Notes under the pieces: model-generated
Told to the model about the DNA's origin: nothing
The model's database searches: none
Seen by the model: only the letters and a program-made list of their open reading frames with translations
Part shown: in pieces, positions 52,544 through 61,517 of the stretch
Layout: every line of letters begins with the position of its first letter
How positions within the stretch are numbered: position 1 is the stretch's first letter
Position numbers and translations under genes: made by a program
Assembly: GCA_913055905.1 (NCBI GenBank)
Contig: CAJXLB010000006.1
Location: 62,001 to 126,000 of the forward strand
Source of the DNA: an uncultured Winogradskyella sp.
GTDB lineage: Bacteria > Bacteroidota > Bacteroidia > Flavobacteriales > Flavobacteriaceae
DNA length: 64,000 nt
Direction: 5' to 3'

Positions 52544-52801
52544 TTAGTTTATATATCCCTCAAGGATATACATGAGCACAAAAAGCGCAATTAGTAAGAT
52601 GACCAAGGTTTTAAGTGGCAAAGGTTTGGCTACATTGCGCTGTGTCTTTCCTCTTACGTCATCCCTAATGGCTTCCCAACGGCTCTCCATATCATCGTGT
52701 GCACTTTTTTCTCCGTTGTCTTGAAAACGACGTTTGTATGTAAATCGTTTCGGCTTTCTTTGCTTAAACAATCGATAGGTACTTTTCGCTTTATATCTCA
52801 A
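52544..52801 (-). CDS. Small basic membrane protein, second of a pair
   Basis: This 85-residue protein has a basic N-terminus (YRLFKQRKPKRFTYKRRF), a charged linker (DDMESRWEAIRDDVRGK) and one C-terminal helix (about 62-82). It resembles its downstream neighbour in layout more than in sequence. The two are 6 bases apart and probably form a C-tail-anchored pair. Function unknown. Confidence 0.65.
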   Translation of the reverse strand: MRYKAKSTYRLFKQRKPKRFTYKRRFQDNGEKSAHDDMESRWEAIRDDVRGKTQRNVAKPLPLKTLVILLIALFVLMYILEGYIN

Positions 52802-52960
52802 AAGTACTTAAAATACTAGGAAAATTTGCCTAAGGATACCTTAAAATTATCAACAAAAAAGATGCCAAAGGTGCGGTCTTAGCTAAGTCGTTTAAGAAAA
52901 GTTCCCAACCATTAATAGGAGCTCAAAACCCATGATCCCCTAAAGTCCAAACCATAGTGT

Positions 52961-53467
52961 TTACTTAGTATCTTTTCTAAGTTGGGCCATTTTAATGGCT
53001 GCTATGGCTGCTTCGGTACCCTTATTGCCATGCTTACCTCCAGAACGATCTATGGACTGCTGCTTGTTGTTGTCTGTAAGCACACAAAATATAACTGGTA
53101 TGTCACCTTTAAGATTCAAATCCTTAATGCCTTGAGTGACACCTTCACAAACAAAGTCAAAATGTTTGGTCTCCCCTTGAATGACACATCCGATGACAAT
53201 AATAGCGTCAAGCATGCCTGATTCAGCATAAATACTCTTTCCCATTCTGGCAGCACCATAGGTAAGCTCAAAAGTACCGGGAACATTCCACCTAACAATA
53301 TTTTCCTTTAGGGCACCGCAGTCGCGTAACGCATCAAAAGCACCTTGCCATAGGCTCTCTGTGATATCAGAATTCCATTCAGAAACAACAATCCCAAACC
53401 GAAAATCTTTCGCGTTTGGGATTGCAGTTTTATCATATTGGGATAAATTTTTATTTTCAGTGGCCAT
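52961..53467 (-). CDS. ribH: 6,7-dimethyl-8-ribityllumazine synthase
   Basis: This 168-residue enzyme joins 5-amino-6-ribitylaminouracil and 3,4-dihydroxybutanone phosphate in riboflavin synthesis. Motifs: WNSDITESLWQGAFDAL, PGTFELTYGA and the catalytic His102 in GETKHFDFV, followed by the phosphate-binding GKHGNKGTEAA. It lies one base downstream of the TPR gene on the same strand. Confidence 0.95.
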   Translation of the reverse strand: MATENKNLSQYDKTAIPNAKDFRFGIVVSEWNSDITESLWQGAFDALRDCGALKENIVRWNVPGTFELTYGAARMGKSIYAESGMLDAIIVIGCVIQGETKHFDFVCEGVTQGIKDLNLKGDIPVIFCVLTDNNKQQSIDRSGGKHGNKGTEAAIAAIKMAQLRKDTK

Positions 53468-53468
53468 A

Positions 53469-54233
53469 CTACATGCTTGCTTCCACCTTACCTATTAGCA
53501 CTTCTACCGTACTCGCTTCAGTAGAATTAGGGAATTCTGTTTCAATGCGCTTTAAATAGTCTAAAGCTTTGCTGTTATCACCTAAATCCATGGCAATTAA
53601 AGCTGCCTTCATAAGGTACATAGGTGTGGTGTAATTATTTATAGATTTCTTGAAGGCCTTTTCATAATAGTCCAAAGCATCACTAGGCTGCTCTAGCTGT
53701 GCAAACGCATCGCCTATTCCTCCTAAGGCAATTGGTCCAAGCATCTTGTCATCACTAGAAAATTCGCTTAAATAAGTGATGGCGTTAGAATAATCCTTTA
53801 AGTTCAAATAAGCCATCCCAGCATAATAATTGGCCAAATTTGCTGCTGGTGTGCCACTGTACTCTTCTATGATATCAAGCATACCATACTTTCCTTCTCC
53901 TCCATTTAGAGCCATAGTATATAAGGAATCTGGCGAAATACCACTAACAGCATCCTCAAAATAAGATTTAGCTTGGTACATTTCGTTCATGGCTTCTTTT
54001 GCCTGAGGCTCAGCTACAAAACGATTATAGCCTAAATAGCCCAAAACAACTACTGCTATAGCACCTATAACACCAAGAATATAATTTTGGTTTTTAACGA
54101 CCCATTCTTCCGTTTTTGAAGCACCTTCATCCAAGGTACTGAATACCTCAGCCGTAGTTGAGTTTTCCTCTACGATGTCTTCCTTCTCTTTTTTGGTTTT
54201 AGGTTTATAGCCTCTCTTTTTATACGTTGCCAT
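53469..54233 (-). CDS. TPR membrane protein (YfgM-like)
   Basis: This 254-residue protein has a basic cytoplasmic N-terminus (MATYKKRGYKPKTKKEKED), one helix at about 50-72, and four or five TPR units outside, for example AYLNLKDYSNAITYLSEF and EQPSDALDYYEKAFKK. In YfgM-type proteins this domain supports the exit from the Sec translocon and chaperone binding. It shares the ribH transcript and is divergent from recF. Confidence 0.8.
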   Translation of the reverse strand: MATYKKRGYKPKTKKEKEDIVEENSTTAEVFSTLDEGASKTEEWVVKNQNYILGVIGAIAVVVLGYLGYNRFVAEPQAKEAMNEMYQAKSYFEDAVSGISPDSLYTMALNGGEGKYGMLDIIEEYSGTPAANLANYYAGMAYLNLKDYSNAITYLSEFSSDDKMLGPIALGGIGDAFAQLEQPSDALDYYEKAFKKSINNYTTPMYLMKAALIAMDLGDNSKALDYLKRIETEFPNSTEASTVEVLIGKVEASM

Positions 54234-54272
54234 ATGTTGTCCTTTAATGCGTGCGCAAAAATAAAATATTTA

Positions 54273-54307
54273 TTGGGATTTAAAAGCCTATTTATTTGTT
54301 ATTTTTG
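54273..54307 (+). promoter_or_regulatory. Candidate recF promoter
   Basis: TATTTTTG at 54300-54307 is a full match to TAnnTTTG; the nearest TTG (54273-54275) is 24 bases upstream, slightly long. The recF start follows 64 bases later. Confidence 0.35.
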
Positions 54308-54371
54308 AAGAACTTAATAGTCAGGTTTTCCTCTTGAAATTCACTAAAAACGGGCAAATGGCATTGATTTT

Positions 54372-55451
54372 ATGCATATAGAAACGCTATCCTTAGTCAA
54401 TTACAAAAATTTTGAAAGTCAGGTTTTTGATTTCGATTCTAAAATAAACTGTTTTGTCGGCGCCAATGGTATCGGAAAGACAAATGCGCTTGATGCTATT
54501 TACCATCTGGCATTTGGTAAAAGTTATTTTAACCCTATAGCCATCCAAAATATAAAACATGGAGAGGATTTTTTTGTTATCGATGGCAATTTTATAAAGC
54601 ACAATAAAGACGAAAGGATTGTCGTCTCCTTAAAGCGTGGACAAAAGAAAGTAATCAAGCGAAACGGTAAAGCTTATGAGAAATTTAGTGAACATATTGG
54701 CTTTATTCCATTGGTAATCATTTCACCAGCCGATCGCGACTTAATATTGGAAGGTAGCGACGTTAGACGTAAGTTTATGGATAGCGTGATCTCCCAAAGT
54801 GATAAAGTCTATCTCAACGCACTGATTGCCTATAACAAAGTGCTAAGTCAGCGCAACGCTTTGCTTAAATATTTTGCGCTAAATAATACATTCAACGCAG
54901 ACACCTTAGCCATATATGACGAACAATTACATACCCACGGCAAAGAAATATTCCAAAAGCGCCATAGCTTTCTAGAGACCTTTATTCCAATTTTCAAATC
55001 GCGCTATAACGTTATCAGTCAGAGCAATGAAAATATAGATATTAAGTATAAAAGCGACTTGTTCAATGGTGAATTAAATGACTTACTGAAAGAGCATCTC
55101 AATAAAGATAAAGCCTTACAATACACAAGTGTTGGGATTCATAAGGACGATTTAACGTTCTTAATAGAAGACTATCCCATCAAAAAATTTGGAAGTCAAG
55201 GTCAACAAAAGTCGTTCTTAATCGCTCTGAAATTAGCCCAATTCGACTTTATTAAACAACAAAGTGGCGTGTCTCCAATTCTATTGCTAGATGACATTTT
55301 TGATAAGCTCGACGAAAATAGGGTGGCCCAAATTGTTGGTTTGGTAGACGATGAGCATTTTGGCCAAATTTTTATTAGTGATACCCACCCTGAGCGCACC
55401 GAAGCTGTGGTGAAACAAATTCACCAGACCTATAAACTCTTTAAACTATGA
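54372..55451 (+). CDS. recF: DNA replication and repair protein RecF
   Basis: This 359-residue SMC-like ATPase loads or guides RecA at gaps. Walker A is GANGIGKT at 30-37, the signature part lies in [19 protein letters not shown] and Walker B in [14 protein letters not shown]. Its stop overlaps the start of the next lipoprotein gene (ATGA), and a DUF721 gene follows, the standard order in Bacteroidota. Confidence 0.95.
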   Translation: MHIETLSLVNYKNFESQVFDFDSKINCFVGANGIGKTNALDAIYHLAFGKSYFNPIAIQNIKHGEDFFVIDGNFIKHNKDERIVVSLKRGQKKVIKRNGKAYEKFSEHIGFIPLVIISPADRDLILEGSDVRRKFMDSVISQSDKVYLNALIAYNKVLSQRNALLKYFALNNTFNADTLAIYDEQLHTHGKEIFQKRHSFLETFIPIFKSRYNVISQSNENIDIKYKSDLFNGELNDLLKEHLNKDKALQYTSVGIHKDDLTFLIEDYPIKKFGSQGQQKSFLIALKLAQFDFIKQQSGVSPILLLDDIFDKLDENRVAQIVGLVDDEHFGQIFISDTHPERTEAVVKQIHQTYKLFKL

Positions 55452-55870
55452 GACACCTATTCTTGGTATTGAGCCTTTTCCTTTTTTCATGCTCAGATGG
55501 CCCGGAGGATTTTATCCCTTATGTTGAAGGATATTGGGAAATTAAAAAAGTAACCCTGCCCAATGGATTTCAAAAAGAATACAGTATCAATGAAACAATA
55601 GATTTCATAAGGGTTAATGACAGCCTCAAAGGATTCAGAAAAAAATTGAAACCTGGAATAAATAACACCTACTACACCTCTGACGATGCTGAGGCTATTC
55701 AATTAAAAATAGAAGACGATAGCCTTCGAATTTACTACACCACGCCATATAACACTTGGAAAGAAACGGTGCTATCTGCCAATGAAAATGAATTGGTTAT
55801 TCTAAATGAAAATAAGGCTGTATATTTATACAACAGATATGAGTCCATAGAACTCAGTACATCAGAATAA
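55448..55870 (+). CDS. Lipoprotein of the recF operon
   Basis: This 140-residue protein has a short lipoprotein signal (FLFSC, Cys15) and a beta-rich domain with an opening like the lipocalin-like family ([20 protein letters not shown]). It has no recognisable active site. It overlaps recF and precedes the DUF721 gene; it is conserved in this place in other flavobacteria as far as I recall. Confidence 0.75.
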   Translation: MRHLFLVLSLFLFSCSDGPEDFIPYVEGYWEIKKVTLPNGFQKEYSINETIDFIRVNDSLKGFRKKLKPGINNTYYTSDDAEAIQLKIEDDSLRIYYTTPYNTWKETVLSANENELVILNENKAVYLYNRYESIELSTSE

Positions 55871-55899
55871 GTGCTTCTCAAACCCTAAAATAACTTACA

Positions 55900-56196
55900 A
55901 TGGCCAAACGCCACAATGATAACCAGTCCATTCAAGACATTCTTAAAGAATTTGTCCAAACCAACAACCTTCAATCTGGCTTGGATAAGGTTGATGTGCG
56001 TGATGCGTGGACCAAACTTATGGGCAATGGCGTTAACAATTACACCACGGCTATAGAACTCAAAAACGAAACATTGTATGTTAAATTAAGCTCCAGTGTC
56101 CTGCGTGAAGAACTCAGCTATGGTACTGAAAAAATAATTGCCATGCTTAACGAATCCTTGGGTAAGGAACTCGTGAAAAAATTGGTATTACGCTAG
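55900..56196 (+). CDS. DUF721 (DciA-like) protein
   Basis: This 98-residue protein has the DUF721 pattern (DVRDAWTKLMGNGVNNYT, then LKNETLYVKLSSSVLREELS). DciA proteins with a similar domain load the replicative helicase. Here the domain is almost the whole protein. The position after recF suits a role in DNA replication or repair. Confidence 0.88.
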   Translation: MAKRHNDNQSIQDILKEFVQTNNLQSGLDKVDVRDAWTKLMGNGVNNYTTAIELKNETLYVKLSSSVLREELSYGTEKIIAMLNESLGKELVKKLVLR

Positions 56197-56222
56197 ATAA
56201 TCCTAAAGTTTTGCAAAGAGCC

Positions 56223-56253
56223 TTTGGCACAAGTAGTAAGCTAGGTATCTTTA
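56223..56253 (+). promoter_or_regulatory. Candidate promoter of the CIA30-family gene
   Basis: TTTG (56223-56226) and TATCTTTA (56246-56253) are 19 bases apart. The start codon is only 6 bases after the -7 box, so a transcript from this promoter would have almost no leader. Confidence 0.4.
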
Positions 56254-56259
56254 AATGCT

Positions 56260-56790
56260 ATGAGATTTCTATTAACCTGCCTTTTTATCCTATTGTGTAT
56301 GCAAGATGCCCTTATTTTTAAATTTGACAACCAAAGTAACCTACGGAACTGGCGAATTGTAGATGATGTGGTTATGGGTGGTCGTTCCAATGGTCAAATG
56401 GAAATCACTGAAGAAGGGTTCGGTCGGTTTTATGGTGATATTTCTTTAGAGAATAACGGTGGCTTTTCCTCTGTGCGTTATACGCTAGACCCAAAATCCA
56501 CCAAAGGATTTTCAAAATTTGTTCTGAAAGTAAAAGGTGACGGAAAAACCTATCAATTTAGAGTAAAAAGCGAGCGAAACCAAAGGCATTCGCATATTTA
56601 TAAGTTTCACACTACAGGCAATTGGGAAACCGTGGAAATCCCTTTTGAAGAAATGTATGCTTCTTTTAGAGGATACCGTTTGGACATACCTAACTTCAAC
56701 GGAAACCAAATAGAAGAAATCGCTTTTCTTATTGGGAATAAAAAAGAAGAATCTTTTGAGCTCCTTATTGACACAATAATGATGAAATAA
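56260..56790 (+). CDS. CIA30 domain protein
   Basis: This 176-residue exported protein has a signal peptide (MRFLLTCLFILLCMQDAL) and a CIA30 (NDUFAF1-like) domain of the galactose-binding fold: NWRIVDDVVMGGRSNGQME, GFSSVRYTLD and later GFSKFVLKVKGDGKTYQFR. In mitochondria CIA30 helps to assemble complex I; in bacteria the role is unknown. The start is fixed by the signal peptide. Confidence 0.88.
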   Translation: MRFLLTCLFILLCMQDALIFKFDNQSNLRNWRIVDDVVMGGRSNGQMEITEEGFGRFYGDISLENNGGFSSVRYTLDPKSTKGFSKFVLKVKGDGKTYQFRVKSERNQRHSHIYKFHTTGNWETVEIPFEEMYASFRGYRLDIPNFNGNQIEEIAFLIGNKKEESFELLIDTIMMK

Positions 56791-56871
56791 AGTATAGGCT
56801 TAGATAAAATTAGCCCAAGGCCATCCGCTTTTTGAATTATTTGGTATTTTTAAATCGAAAATACCATCATA

Positions 56872-59292
56872 ATGAAATACCTCAAACTTTTTAGCTCTCT
56901 TGCACTGACGTTAGCTGTCTTTTATGTTTTAAATACAAAATTAGGGTCAATACCTCCCATAGGGAAATTCTTAAATCCCTACACTGGTATTTGGCAAAAT
57001 GATACACCCGAAAATATATCGGGTCAACTAGCACTTAACGGATTTACAGCACCTGTAACCATTCATTATGACGACCTATTGATTCCACATATTTTCGCCC
57101 AAAATGATAGCGATTTATACAGAGCACAAGGTTATGTTACAGCAAAACATAGGCTATGGCAATTAGAGTTTCAAACCTATGCCGCAGCCGGAAGACTTTC
57201 TGAAATTGTTGGTGAAGGCGCCATTACCTACGACAGACAACAACGACGATTAGGTATGGTTTACGGTGCCGAACAGGCTTTGGAAAAAATGAAAGATGAT
57301 GAAGAAACCCTGTCTTACCTAAAAGCCTACAGCGACGGTGTTAACGCCTATATCAATAGCCTAGAATCTGGACAGTATCCTGTAGAGTACAAACTTTTGG
57401 ATTATAATCCAGAACCATGGACCATCAAAAAAACGGCTTTACTCCTTATGTATATGACCAAAACCCTCGCCAGCCGTGAGCACGATTTGGAATATACCAA
57501 TGCCCTTAGAATTTTTGGCGAAGAAACTTTCAATAAACTTTATCCGGAGTTTTTTGATATCGTGGATCCAGTTATCCCAAAGGAAACAGACTGGAGTTTT
57601 ATCAAGGCAGCACAAACAGCAAGACCCTTGAGTGAATTGCCTTTGGATACCATTGCTGAAACACTTCCCAAACCAAATGCAAACAACGGAAGTAATAACT
57701 GGGCCATATCTGGCGAAAAATCGGCAACAGGCAATCCCATGCTAGCCAATGACCCGCACCTCACCCTTAACTTACCATCCATTTGGTACGTGATGCAGCT
57801 GAGCACGCCACAACACTCGGCAATGGGTGCAACCTTGCCTGGAGCCTTGGGCATCATTTCAGGGTTTAATAAACATATCGCTTGGGGCGAAACAAATGCC
57901 ACAAGAGATTTATTGGATTGGTATAAAATTGAATTCAAGGACAAGGAAAGAAAACAATATAAGTATGGAGATGGATGGAGAAACACCACGTTTCGTGTAG
58001 AAGAGATTAAGGTTAAACATGGTGAAACCGTAAAGGATACCGTAATCTACACACATCATGGGCCTGTAGTGTATGACCACAACTTTAAGGATGACAATCC
58101 TCTTTCTGATTATGCCATGAAGTGGATAGGACTTGAAGGCGGAAACAACCAACGCACGTTCCTAGCCCTTAATAGAGGAAAAAATTACGACGACTACCTC
58201 AACGCCATAAAACCTTATGTCGCACCAGCACAAAATTTTGTGTTTGCCTCAAACGAAGGTGATATCGCATTATGGATTCAAGGTAAGTTCCCAAATAAAT
58301 GGGAAGGGCAGGGTAAATTTTTAATGGATGGCAGCAATCCAGACCACGACTGGCCAGAATTTATTCCTCAAGAATTCAATGCCCATACCAAAAACCCCGA
58401 ACGAGGTTTTGTGAGTTCTGCAAACCAACACCCTGTAGACCAACAATATCCCTTTTATGTCTTTAATGACGGTTATGACACCTACCGAAGTCGTGTAATT
58501 AATGACTTTTTTAGATCTAAGGACAAATTTTCCGTGGAGGATTTAAAAGGATTGCAGAATAACACCTTTAACCTAAAGGCCTCAGAATTGTTGCCTTACA
58601 TCTTCCAAACTATGGATACGTCTACACTAACGGAAGAAGAAAGGAGTATTTACAATGAAATCAAATCATGGGATTTTTATAGTGATATCGATAAGGTGGC
58701 ACCGAGTATTTGGAGCGTATGGTGGCCTAAGATCTATGCCAAGGTGTGGGACGAATTTGATCAAGAGGATGTGGCTTTAGACCCACCCTTTGTCTATCAA
58801 ACCATTTATATGCTCACCAAAAATCCAAACGATGAATTTATGGACATAAAAGCAACGCCTGAAACTGAAAATGCTCAAGATTTGTTCTTAATCACGTTTA
58901 AGGAAGCGGTCCAAGACCTTTTAAAGTGGAAAAGCGACAATGGCGAGTATAACTACCAAAAATTCAAAGGCACTTATGTTGGGCACTTACTACAAGGCTT
59001 ACCAGCGTTTTCTCGATTTGAATTACCCATTGGTGGAGACGGAAATACGGTTAACGCCATGTCTAAAAATCACGGTCCTTCGTGGCGAATGGTCGTAGAA
59101 TTAAGCAATCCTCCTGTGGCCTACGGCATCTATCCTGGAGGACAATCTGGAAATCCTGGAAGTAAATATTACGACAACTTCATTGACGATTGGGCGATAG
59201 GAAATTATCATAAATTAAATTTTTTACAATCAGAAGAAGCCAATGAAGGCATCATTGCAACACAAACCATAAAACCATCTACCAATGAATAG
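56872..59292 (+). CDS. Penicillin acylase family N-terminal nucleophile hydrolase
   Basis: This 806-residue exported protein belongs to the penicillin/AHL acylase family of self-cleaving hydrolases. The predicted nucleophile is Ser274 in NNGSNNW, which becomes the new N-terminus of the beta chain; IPHIFAQNDSDLYRAQGYV at the alpha chain and NDPHLTLNLPSIWY are conserved. The substrate may be an acyl-homoserine lactone or an N-acyl amino acid. An N-terminal signal or membrane anchor is present. The next gene starts inside its stop region. Confidence 0.92.
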   Translation: MKYLKLFSSLALTLAVFYVLNTKLGSIPPIGKFLNPYTGIWQNDTPENISGQLALNGFTAPVTIHYDDLLIPHIFAQNDSDLYRAQGYVTAKHRLWQLEFQTYAAAGRLSEIVGEGAITYDRQQRRLGMVYGAEQALEKMKDDEETLSYLKAYSDGVNAYINSLESGQYPVEYKLLDYNPEPWTIKKTALLLMYMTKTLASREHDLEYTNALRIFGEETFNKLYPEFFDIVDPVIPKETDWSFIKAAQTARPLSELPLDTIAETLPKPNANNGSNNWAISGEKSATGNPMLANDPHLTLNLPSIWYVMQLSTPQHSAMGATLPGALGIISGFNKHIAWGETNATRDLLDWYKIEFKDKERKQYKYGDGWRNTTFRVEEIKVKHGETVKDTVIYTHHGPVVYDHNFKDDNPLSDYAMKWIGLEGGNNQRTFLALNRGKNYDDYLNAIKPYVAPAQNFVFASNEGDIALWIQGKFPNKWEGQGKFLMDGSNPDHDWPEFIPQEFNAHTKNPERGFVSSANQHPVDQQYPFYVFNDGYDTYRSRVINDFFRSKDKFSVEDLKGLQNNTFNLKASELLPYIFQTMDTSTLTEEERSIYNEIKSWDFYSDIDKVAPSIWSVWWPKIYAKVWDEFDQEDVALDPPFVYQTIYMLTKNPNDEFMDIKATPETENAQDLFLITFKEAVQDLLKWKSDNGEYNYQKFKGTYVGHLLQGLPAFSRFELPIGGDGNTVNAMSKNHGPSWRMVVELSNPPVAYGIYPGGQSGNPGSKYYDNFIDDWAIGNYHKLNFLQSEEANEGIIATQTIKPSTNE

Positions 59293-59632
59293 AAACAGCA
59301 TTAATTTTCTAAGCACATTTTTACTGGCATTATCGTTTTCGTTCTTTTTACCTTGGTGGTCCGTTATGGTGGCTGCACTTATTACAGCGGCTTTTGTACC
59401 GCTCAAAAAAGCTGCTGTATTCTTTGTACCATTTTTTGCAATCTTAATCTTTTGGATTGGCTACAGCTTCATTCTAGGAAACGCCAATGATTTTGTGCTT
59501 GCGAAAAAAATCGCCAATCTGCTACCACTGGGTGGCAGCCATTATGCTTTATTATTGGTAACAGGCGTTATTGGAGGGCTAGCTGCAGGTGTAGCGGCCA
59601 TTCTAGGTAAGCAATTAAAAAGTTTGGCTTAA
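59285..59632 (+). CDS. Small hydrophobic membrane protein
   Basis: This 115-residue protein has about four membrane helices with little soluble part. It overlaps the acylase gene by 8 bases and so is made with it. No family is recognised. Its stop is 4 bases from the stop of the convergent TPR lipoprotein. Confidence 0.7.
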   Translation: MNRNSINFLSTFLLALSFSFFLPWWSVMVAALITAAFVPLKKAAVFFVPFFAILIFWIGYSFILGNANDFVLAKKIANLLPLGGSHYALLLVTGVIGGLAAGVAAILGKQLKSLA

Positions 59633-59636
59633 GTGA

Positions 59637-60353
59637 CTAGTCTAAAGGCCGCTCCTTTTGTTGGGATTCGTAGACCTCCAAATAGCGTAAAGCCTTCTTA
59701 TTACGGTTATTGGATGCATAAGCTTTTTTAAAATTCTTGTAGGCATTAAGACTATCGCCTTTCTTTAAATAGGCTTCCGCTAAACTGTCAAAAACATTAA
59801 GACTTTCAGGATGTAGTGCTGCATTTAATTCAAAAACTGAAATGGCATCATCATAGTTCTGAGACCTTAAATACTCATAACCTAGCTTATTAATTTCCCA
59901 TTGATTAATAAAGGGACTTAAAGAATCCTTTTCTTTAATGGCTAAATAACCCTCTAAGGCCTCCTCATAATTCCGGGCCCTAAGGTGCATACTTGGCGTT
60001 TTAAAATCATCAGGCACCTTTAGATAATCATAGGTGATTTTGCCTTCACCAGATTCTGGTAATATGGAGATATACTGCTTGCCTGTCTCAGGATGCGTTA
60101 CAAATTGAAGTTTCTGATACATATCTGGTACAAAAAATTCATTTTCGCTAAGGGCTACAGGTTTAATCTCTCCACCTTTCCAACGCAAGAACAAAACACC
60201 ATCCTTGTAATAGACATGCATCAAATTATCGGCGTTATAAAGATATTTACCCGCTGTTTTATTCATGAATTCTTCTGAATACGAGATAGAATTTGAACAA
60301 CTCCACTGCAACAAGATGAATCCTATAAACCCTATGACATAGTTAAATTTCAT
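59637..60353 (-). CDS. TPR lipoprotein
   Basis: This 238-residue protein has a lipobox (QWSC, Cys19), an N-terminal beta-rich region (DNLMHVYYKDGVLFLRWKGG) and three TPR units in the second half (QNYDDAISVFELNAALHPES and GDSLNAYKNFKKAYASN). It should sit in the outer membrane or periplasm as a scaffold. Its domain layout is often attached to penicillin-binding or esterase domains, here absent. Confidence 0.78.
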   Translation of the reverse strand: MKFNYVIGFIGFILLQWSCSNSISYSEEFMNKTAGKYLYNADNLMHVYYKDGVLFLRWKGGEIKPVALSENEFFVPDMYQKLQFVTHPETGKQYISILPESGEGKITYDYLKVPDDFKTPSMHLRARNYEEALEGYLAIKEKDSLSPFINQWEINKLGYEYLRSQNYDDAISVFELNAALHPESLNVFDSLAEAYLKKGDSLNAYKNFKKAYASNNRNKKALRYLEVYESQQKERPLD

Positions 60354-60373
60354 AATGATGTAATTTAATCAAT

Positions 60374-60398
60374 AAAAAAGTCTCACTAATAGTGAGAC
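60374..60398 (-). terminator. Terminator of the cyclophilin-FKBP gene
   Basis: GTCTCACT-aat-AGTGAGAC forms a perfect 8-base stem with a T tract on its 3' side when read on the minus strand; it follows the PPIase stop by about 80 bases. Confidence 0.85.
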
Positions 60399-60476
60399 CA
60401 TTTTAATTAGGTTTTGTTACGCTTTTACAGCGAATCTTTTATTTTAATTAGTGTCTAAAGAACCAAATTCAAAGGC

Positions 60477-61409
60477 CTACTTAACACCCATAAGTTCTAC
60501 ATCAAACACCAAGGTAGCATTGGGCGGTATAACACCACCGGCACCTGCTGAGCCATAAGCTAAGTCGCTAGGAATAACGAGTCTGGCCTTGTCACCCACT
60601 TGTAATAAGCAAATGCCCTCATCCCAACCTGGAATGACCTGACCTACACCAACCTGAAAATCTAAAGGCTGATTTCTTTTATAGGACGAATCAAATACAG
60701 TACCGTCTGCCAACTGTCCTTTATAATGAACAGATACCATTTGGCCTTTCTCGGCTTTTTTGCCATCACCCTTTTGAAGAATCTTATAGCGTAAGCCTGA
60801 CGCCGTTTCATCAAAGCCCTTGGCTAATTTATCTAATTCAGCTTTTGCCTTTTCGCGTTCTGCGGCGATGCGCTTTTCGCGAGCACCTTCAAAGGTTCTA
60901 AAAGCTTCAATAGCATTAAATTGTTCTGCAGAGGCGCCTTGTCTAATAATTTCAACCTTATCCATGGTATCGCCTTGTTTTATGGCATCAACAACATCCT
61001 GCCCATCAACAACACTTCCAAAAACCGTATGCTTACCATCTAGCCATGGTGTGGCCACATGTGTAATAAAAAACTGACTGCCATTGGTTCCTGGACCAGC
61101 ATTAGCCATAGAGAGCTTTCCAGGTGCATCATGCTTTAAATCGGTGTGGATTTCATCATCAAATTTATAACCAGGATTTCCGGTCCCAGTACCTTGGGGA
61201 CAACCGCCTTGTATCATAAAATTAGGGATTACCCTGTGAAAAGTTAAGCCATCGTAATACGGTGTGCCTTGCGGTTTGGCTGAATTTTCTAAATTGCCTT
61301 CTGCTAAAGCCACAAAGTTACCCACAGTTCCAGGTGTTTTTTCGTATTCTAGATTTAAAAGGATATTGCCTTTTGAGGTCTTGATTTTTGCGTATAGTCC
61401 GTCTTGCAT
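60477..61409 (-). CDS. Cyclophilin-FKBP fusion (dual-family peptidyl-prolyl isomerase)
   Basis: This 310-residue protein joins two isomerases. Residues 1-160 are a cyclophilin with Arg59 in [24 protein letters not shown] and the Trp122 site ([11 protein letters not shown]). A helical, charged linker (165-200, [17 protein letters not shown]) leads to an FKBP domain (203-310) with Tyr229, the FD at 239-240, VIPGWDEG and [17 protein letters not shown]. Cyclosporin and FK506 type sites are both intact. No signal peptide, so it is cytoplasmic. Confidence 0.93.
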   Translation of the reverse strand: MQDGLYAKIKTSKGNILLNLEYEKTPGTVGNFVALAEGNLENSAKPQGTPYYDGLTFHRVIPNFMIQGGCPQGTGTGNPGYKFDDEIHTDLKHDAPGKLSMANAGPGTNGSQFFITHVATPWLDGKHTVFGSVVDGQDVVDAIKQGDTMDKVEIIRQGASAEQFNAIEAFRTFEGAREKRIAAEREKAKAELDKLAKGFDETASGLRYKILQKGDGKKAEKGQMVSVHYKGQLADGTVFDSSYKRNQPLDFQVGVGQVIPGWDEGICLLQVGDKARLVIPSDLAYGSAGAGGVIPPNATLVFDVELMGVK

Positions 61410-61517
61410 TGTAGTATCTTTTGTTTAAAGCTGCAAAGATAGGAATAATGTTAAAAGCGAGAAGCGAGAACTTGCGCTTAGTCAATTTAGATTAATCGCC
61501 AAGTAAAGGTTATATTC

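Noticed and set aside
57540-57989. 149-residue ORF antisense to the penicillin acylase gene
   Set aside because: Shadow of the conserved sense gene across its catalytic region.
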